The notes below the pieces were generated by a model that was not told the origin of the DNA, did no database searches, and saw nothing but the letters and a program-made list of their open reading frames with translations. Made by a program: the position numbers and the translations under genes. Below are positions 6,137-7,723 of a DNA stretch of 7,723 nt, piece after piece. Each line of letters opens with the position of its first letter. Positions within the stretch are counted from its first letter, which is position 1. Origin of the DNA: Betaproteobacteria bacterium (GTDB taxonomy: Bacteria; Pseudomonadota; Gammaproteobacteria; Burkholderiales; Nitrosomonadaceae); contig JAHZIU010000140.1 in NCBI GenBank assembly GCA_022601315.1, forward strand, positions 1-7,723. Reading direction: 5' to 3'.

Positions 6137-7707
6137 TCCTTGTTATCCTTAATATTTATATGCACGGTGGCGTCATCCGTATCCGTGTAAGGTAGATCAT
6201 AGTTCATCGTATGCAGCTCAGTTCTATAATCTACATTTTGATCAATGATATCTACCCATGGCGAGGTATGAAAACCAATACCGATTAATAGTGAACAGAT
6301 CACTGCCGCAATAATTCTTTCATTCCTTGGAGAAGGATTAGAACTTGAACTTGTTTTGTATTTGTATGGCCCCTGGAAACGTTTGGGCGCAGCAATAAAT
6401 ATCTGCTGAAAAGCTCTTAGCAATAATGCAGCTGCCAATACATTACCAAATAATATTGCGATGGAAACAAGCCAACCATGTCCTTTAATGGTACCTTCAA
6501 TCAACAAATGGGCACCATCAAAACCTGGTGTACCCGGCATAACCATGGTACTCAATGCGCTGATTACAAATAATACCGCTATCGCAGTACTGGCATCAAA
6601 CATTCCCCCAAGTCGAGAGATATATGCAGTATGTGTACGTTTGTAAATCATACCAATACTGAATAACATGCCTGCTGTAGCTAATCCATAAGCAATTGCA
6701 AGTAAAATACTGCCTTCCATACCGTATTTGTTAAAGTCAAAAATACCGATCACAAGCATGCCGGTATGACTAATCACAGCAAAAGCCAGTAAACGACGAA
6801 TGTTCACTTGCATAAGCGCTAGTAATGCGCCATAAAAAATACCAATTAAACCAAGCGTCAACACAAACCATGTCCATTCTTCTGCAATATCTGGAACCAT
6901 CGGGACAACAAACCGAATAACCGCATAGATACCTAATTTGACGCCTACCAGGAAAATCCCAACACTCGCAACCGAACCATGTTCTGCCAATACCGGCAAC
7001 CAACCATGAAAAGGAAATAATGGCATGCGAATCGCAGAACCAAAAAACAGCAAGAAAAAGATCAGTGCGCCATATTCCAGCGTATTTTCATTTTGTGACA
7101 GTACCAGCCAATCGAAAGATAAGATTTCTCCCGACCCCATAACACCAAAGCCCAACAATAAGAAGCCAGCCAAAAGCATAAATAAACCGCTGCCCCAATG
7201 TTGCATCAACAGGGCCACAACCCAACGTCTATTTTGCCCAGAACCCGTTCTCAGTGTTATCAACACTAAAGGCACTAACTCCAACACACACCAGAACCAA
7301 AATTGCATGGCATTCATGGCGGAAAATGCACCAATTAGAATGGCTTCATAAGCCAACAAACAGGCAATATGAACACGATCAGTAGAACGTCTGGTTGTTA
7401 ATGTATAAATTAGAGCTAACAGCGATAGGATGGCCGTCAGTGGAATAAACAAGATACTGGCGCCGTCAATACCTACAGTGTAGGTAAATAAATTGTTCTG
7501 TACTTGTTCAAACAGTTGAATACCCGGCAAGTCAGCATCAAAAACAACTAACAAGTAGATGCTCATCGCAATCGTCAGCATCGTTCCAACAAATCCAACA
7601 CGTAACGCCGTAACTGACGAAGACGAAAACAATACGATAACCATCGCTATCAATGGTATTAATGTCATTGTTGTTAACAGCGGAAATGCCACTGTTTCTG
7701 ACCACAA
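6133..7707 (-). CDS. Divergent NuoM-like antiporter subunit with altered channel residues, start uncertain
   Basis: This is a 524-residue polytopic membrane protein and a paralog of the NuoM encoded immediately downstream. The two share VGxDGxSxLFxPLTA (78-91 here), LVGxKLGIYxxxRF (253-266) and NxRRLLAF (302-309). It keeps K257 (TM8) and H314 (VISHTGM). Against its neighbour, the TM5 FWE motif reads FWC with V141 at the Glu position and the only Glu two residues on (E143). The TM7 Lys is R227 (AIRMPLFPFHGWLP), and the TM12 Glu is A399 followed by H400 (PGTPGFDGAH). A hydrophilic, Asp-rich C-terminal tail (about 485-524) is absent from the neighbour. The start shown is TTG at 7707. The frame stays open to the window edge without a visible ribosome site, so the true start may lie upstream beyond 7723. 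Homology of the N-terminus to the downstream protein suggests that few residues are missing. It overlaps nuoM by 4 bp and was presumably co-expressed with genes to the right. Whether it pumps protons as the canonical subunit does is open. Confidence 0.85.
   Translation of the reverse strand: MWSETVAFPLLTTMTLIPLIAMVIVLFSSSSVTALRVGFVGTMLTIAMSIYLLVVFDADLPGIQLFEQVQNNLFTYTVGIDGASILFIPLTAILSLLALIYTLTTRRSTDRVHIACLLAYEAILIGAFSAMNAMQFWFWCVLELVPLVLITLRTGSGQNRRWVVALLMQHWGSGLFMLLAGFLLLGFGVMGSGEILSFDWLVLSQNENTLEYGALIFFLLFFGSAIRMPLFPFHGWLPVLAEHGSVASVGIFLVGVKLGIYAVIRFVVPMVPDIAEEWTWFVLTLGLIGIFYGALLALMQVNIRRLLAFAVISHTGMLVIGIFDFNKYGMEGSILLAIAYGLATAGMLFSIGMIYKRTHTAYISRLGGMFDASTAIAVLFVISALSTMVMPGTPGFDGAHLLIEGTIKGHGWLVSIAILFGNVLAAALLLRAFQQIFIAAPKRFQGPYKYKTSSSSNPSPRNERIIAAVICSLLIGIGFHTSPWVDIIDQNVDYRTELHTMNYDLPYTDTDDATVHINIKDNKE
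6146..6150 (-). promoter_or_regulatory. Ribosome binding site of nuoM
   Basis: On the minus strand AAGGA (6150 to 6146) precedes the ATG at 6136 by 9 nt. It lies inside the last codons of the upstream NuoM-like gene. Together with the ATGA stop/start overlap it fixes the nuoM start and indicates coupled translation of the two subunits in near-equal amounts. Confidence 0.75.
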
Positions 7708-7723
7708 GGTGATATTTGTATAG

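Noticed and set aside
7025..7351. 108-codon plus-strand open frame
   Set aside because: It lies wholly antisense inside the NuoM-like gene. Its Lys/Pro/Asn/Ser-rich product shows no motif, so it is a shadow of the real gene.
1..7723. CRISPR array, tRNA, insertion sequence, defence system or prophage
   Set aside because: No regularly spaced repeats, cloverleaf, terminal inverted repeats, transposase, nuclease or phage motifs were found in either strand.

Overview
The window looks like chromosomal DNA from a Gram-negative, AT-leaning proteobacterium. The genes are tightly packed, the antiporter-type membrane subunits are of proteobacterial complex I type, and a strong intrinsic terminator separates two blocks. 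A Nitrosomonas-like betaproteobacterium or an environmental gammaproteobacterium would fit. Nothing in the sequence fixes the genus, so this placement is a weak inference. There are no tRNA or rRNA genes, insertion sequences, phage genes or CRISPR arrays.

Layout from left to right. (1) 59-889 (+) is a single conserved protein with a Rossmann/SAM-methyltransferase-like glycine motif. (2) It runs tail-to-tail into a two-gene glycosyltransferase block on the minus strand, read right to left. A GT2 cellulose-synthase-like processive synthase (2971-4494) comes first, followed 56 bp later by an unusual two-domain protein (926-2914). That protein joins a GT-C/GT87-like multipass membrane module to a TIGR04283-type GT2 domain. 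(3) At 4578-4613 lies a perfect 16-bp hairpin with A/T flanks that can terminate in both directions. (4) To its right, also on the minus strand, are two tandem, 4-bp-overlapping proton-antiporter subunits. The NuoM-like paralog (6133-7707) comes first and a canonical-looking NuoM (4637-6136) second. The transcription unit ends there, with no nuoN behind it. Its beginning lies beyond the right edge.

How the genes may work together. The two glycosyltransferases probably build a cell-surface or membrane-linked glycan: the CslA-like enzyme would polymerise a beta-glycan, and the fusion protein would handle another sugar transfer at the membrane. The antiporter pair is probably part of a respiratory or ion-translocating complex. 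The second NuoM keeps all four signature charged residues of a proton channel. In the first, the transmembrane helix (TM) 5 Glu is displaced by two positions, the TM7 Lys is Arg, and the TM12 Glu is Ala. This pair, ending without nuoN, is the most interesting item here. It could be the tail of an extra-NuoM ('2M'-type) complex I arrangement or of a different membrane module, and the flanking DNA to the right would decide which. The antiporter and glycosyltransferase blocks are separated by the terminator and need not be functionally linked.
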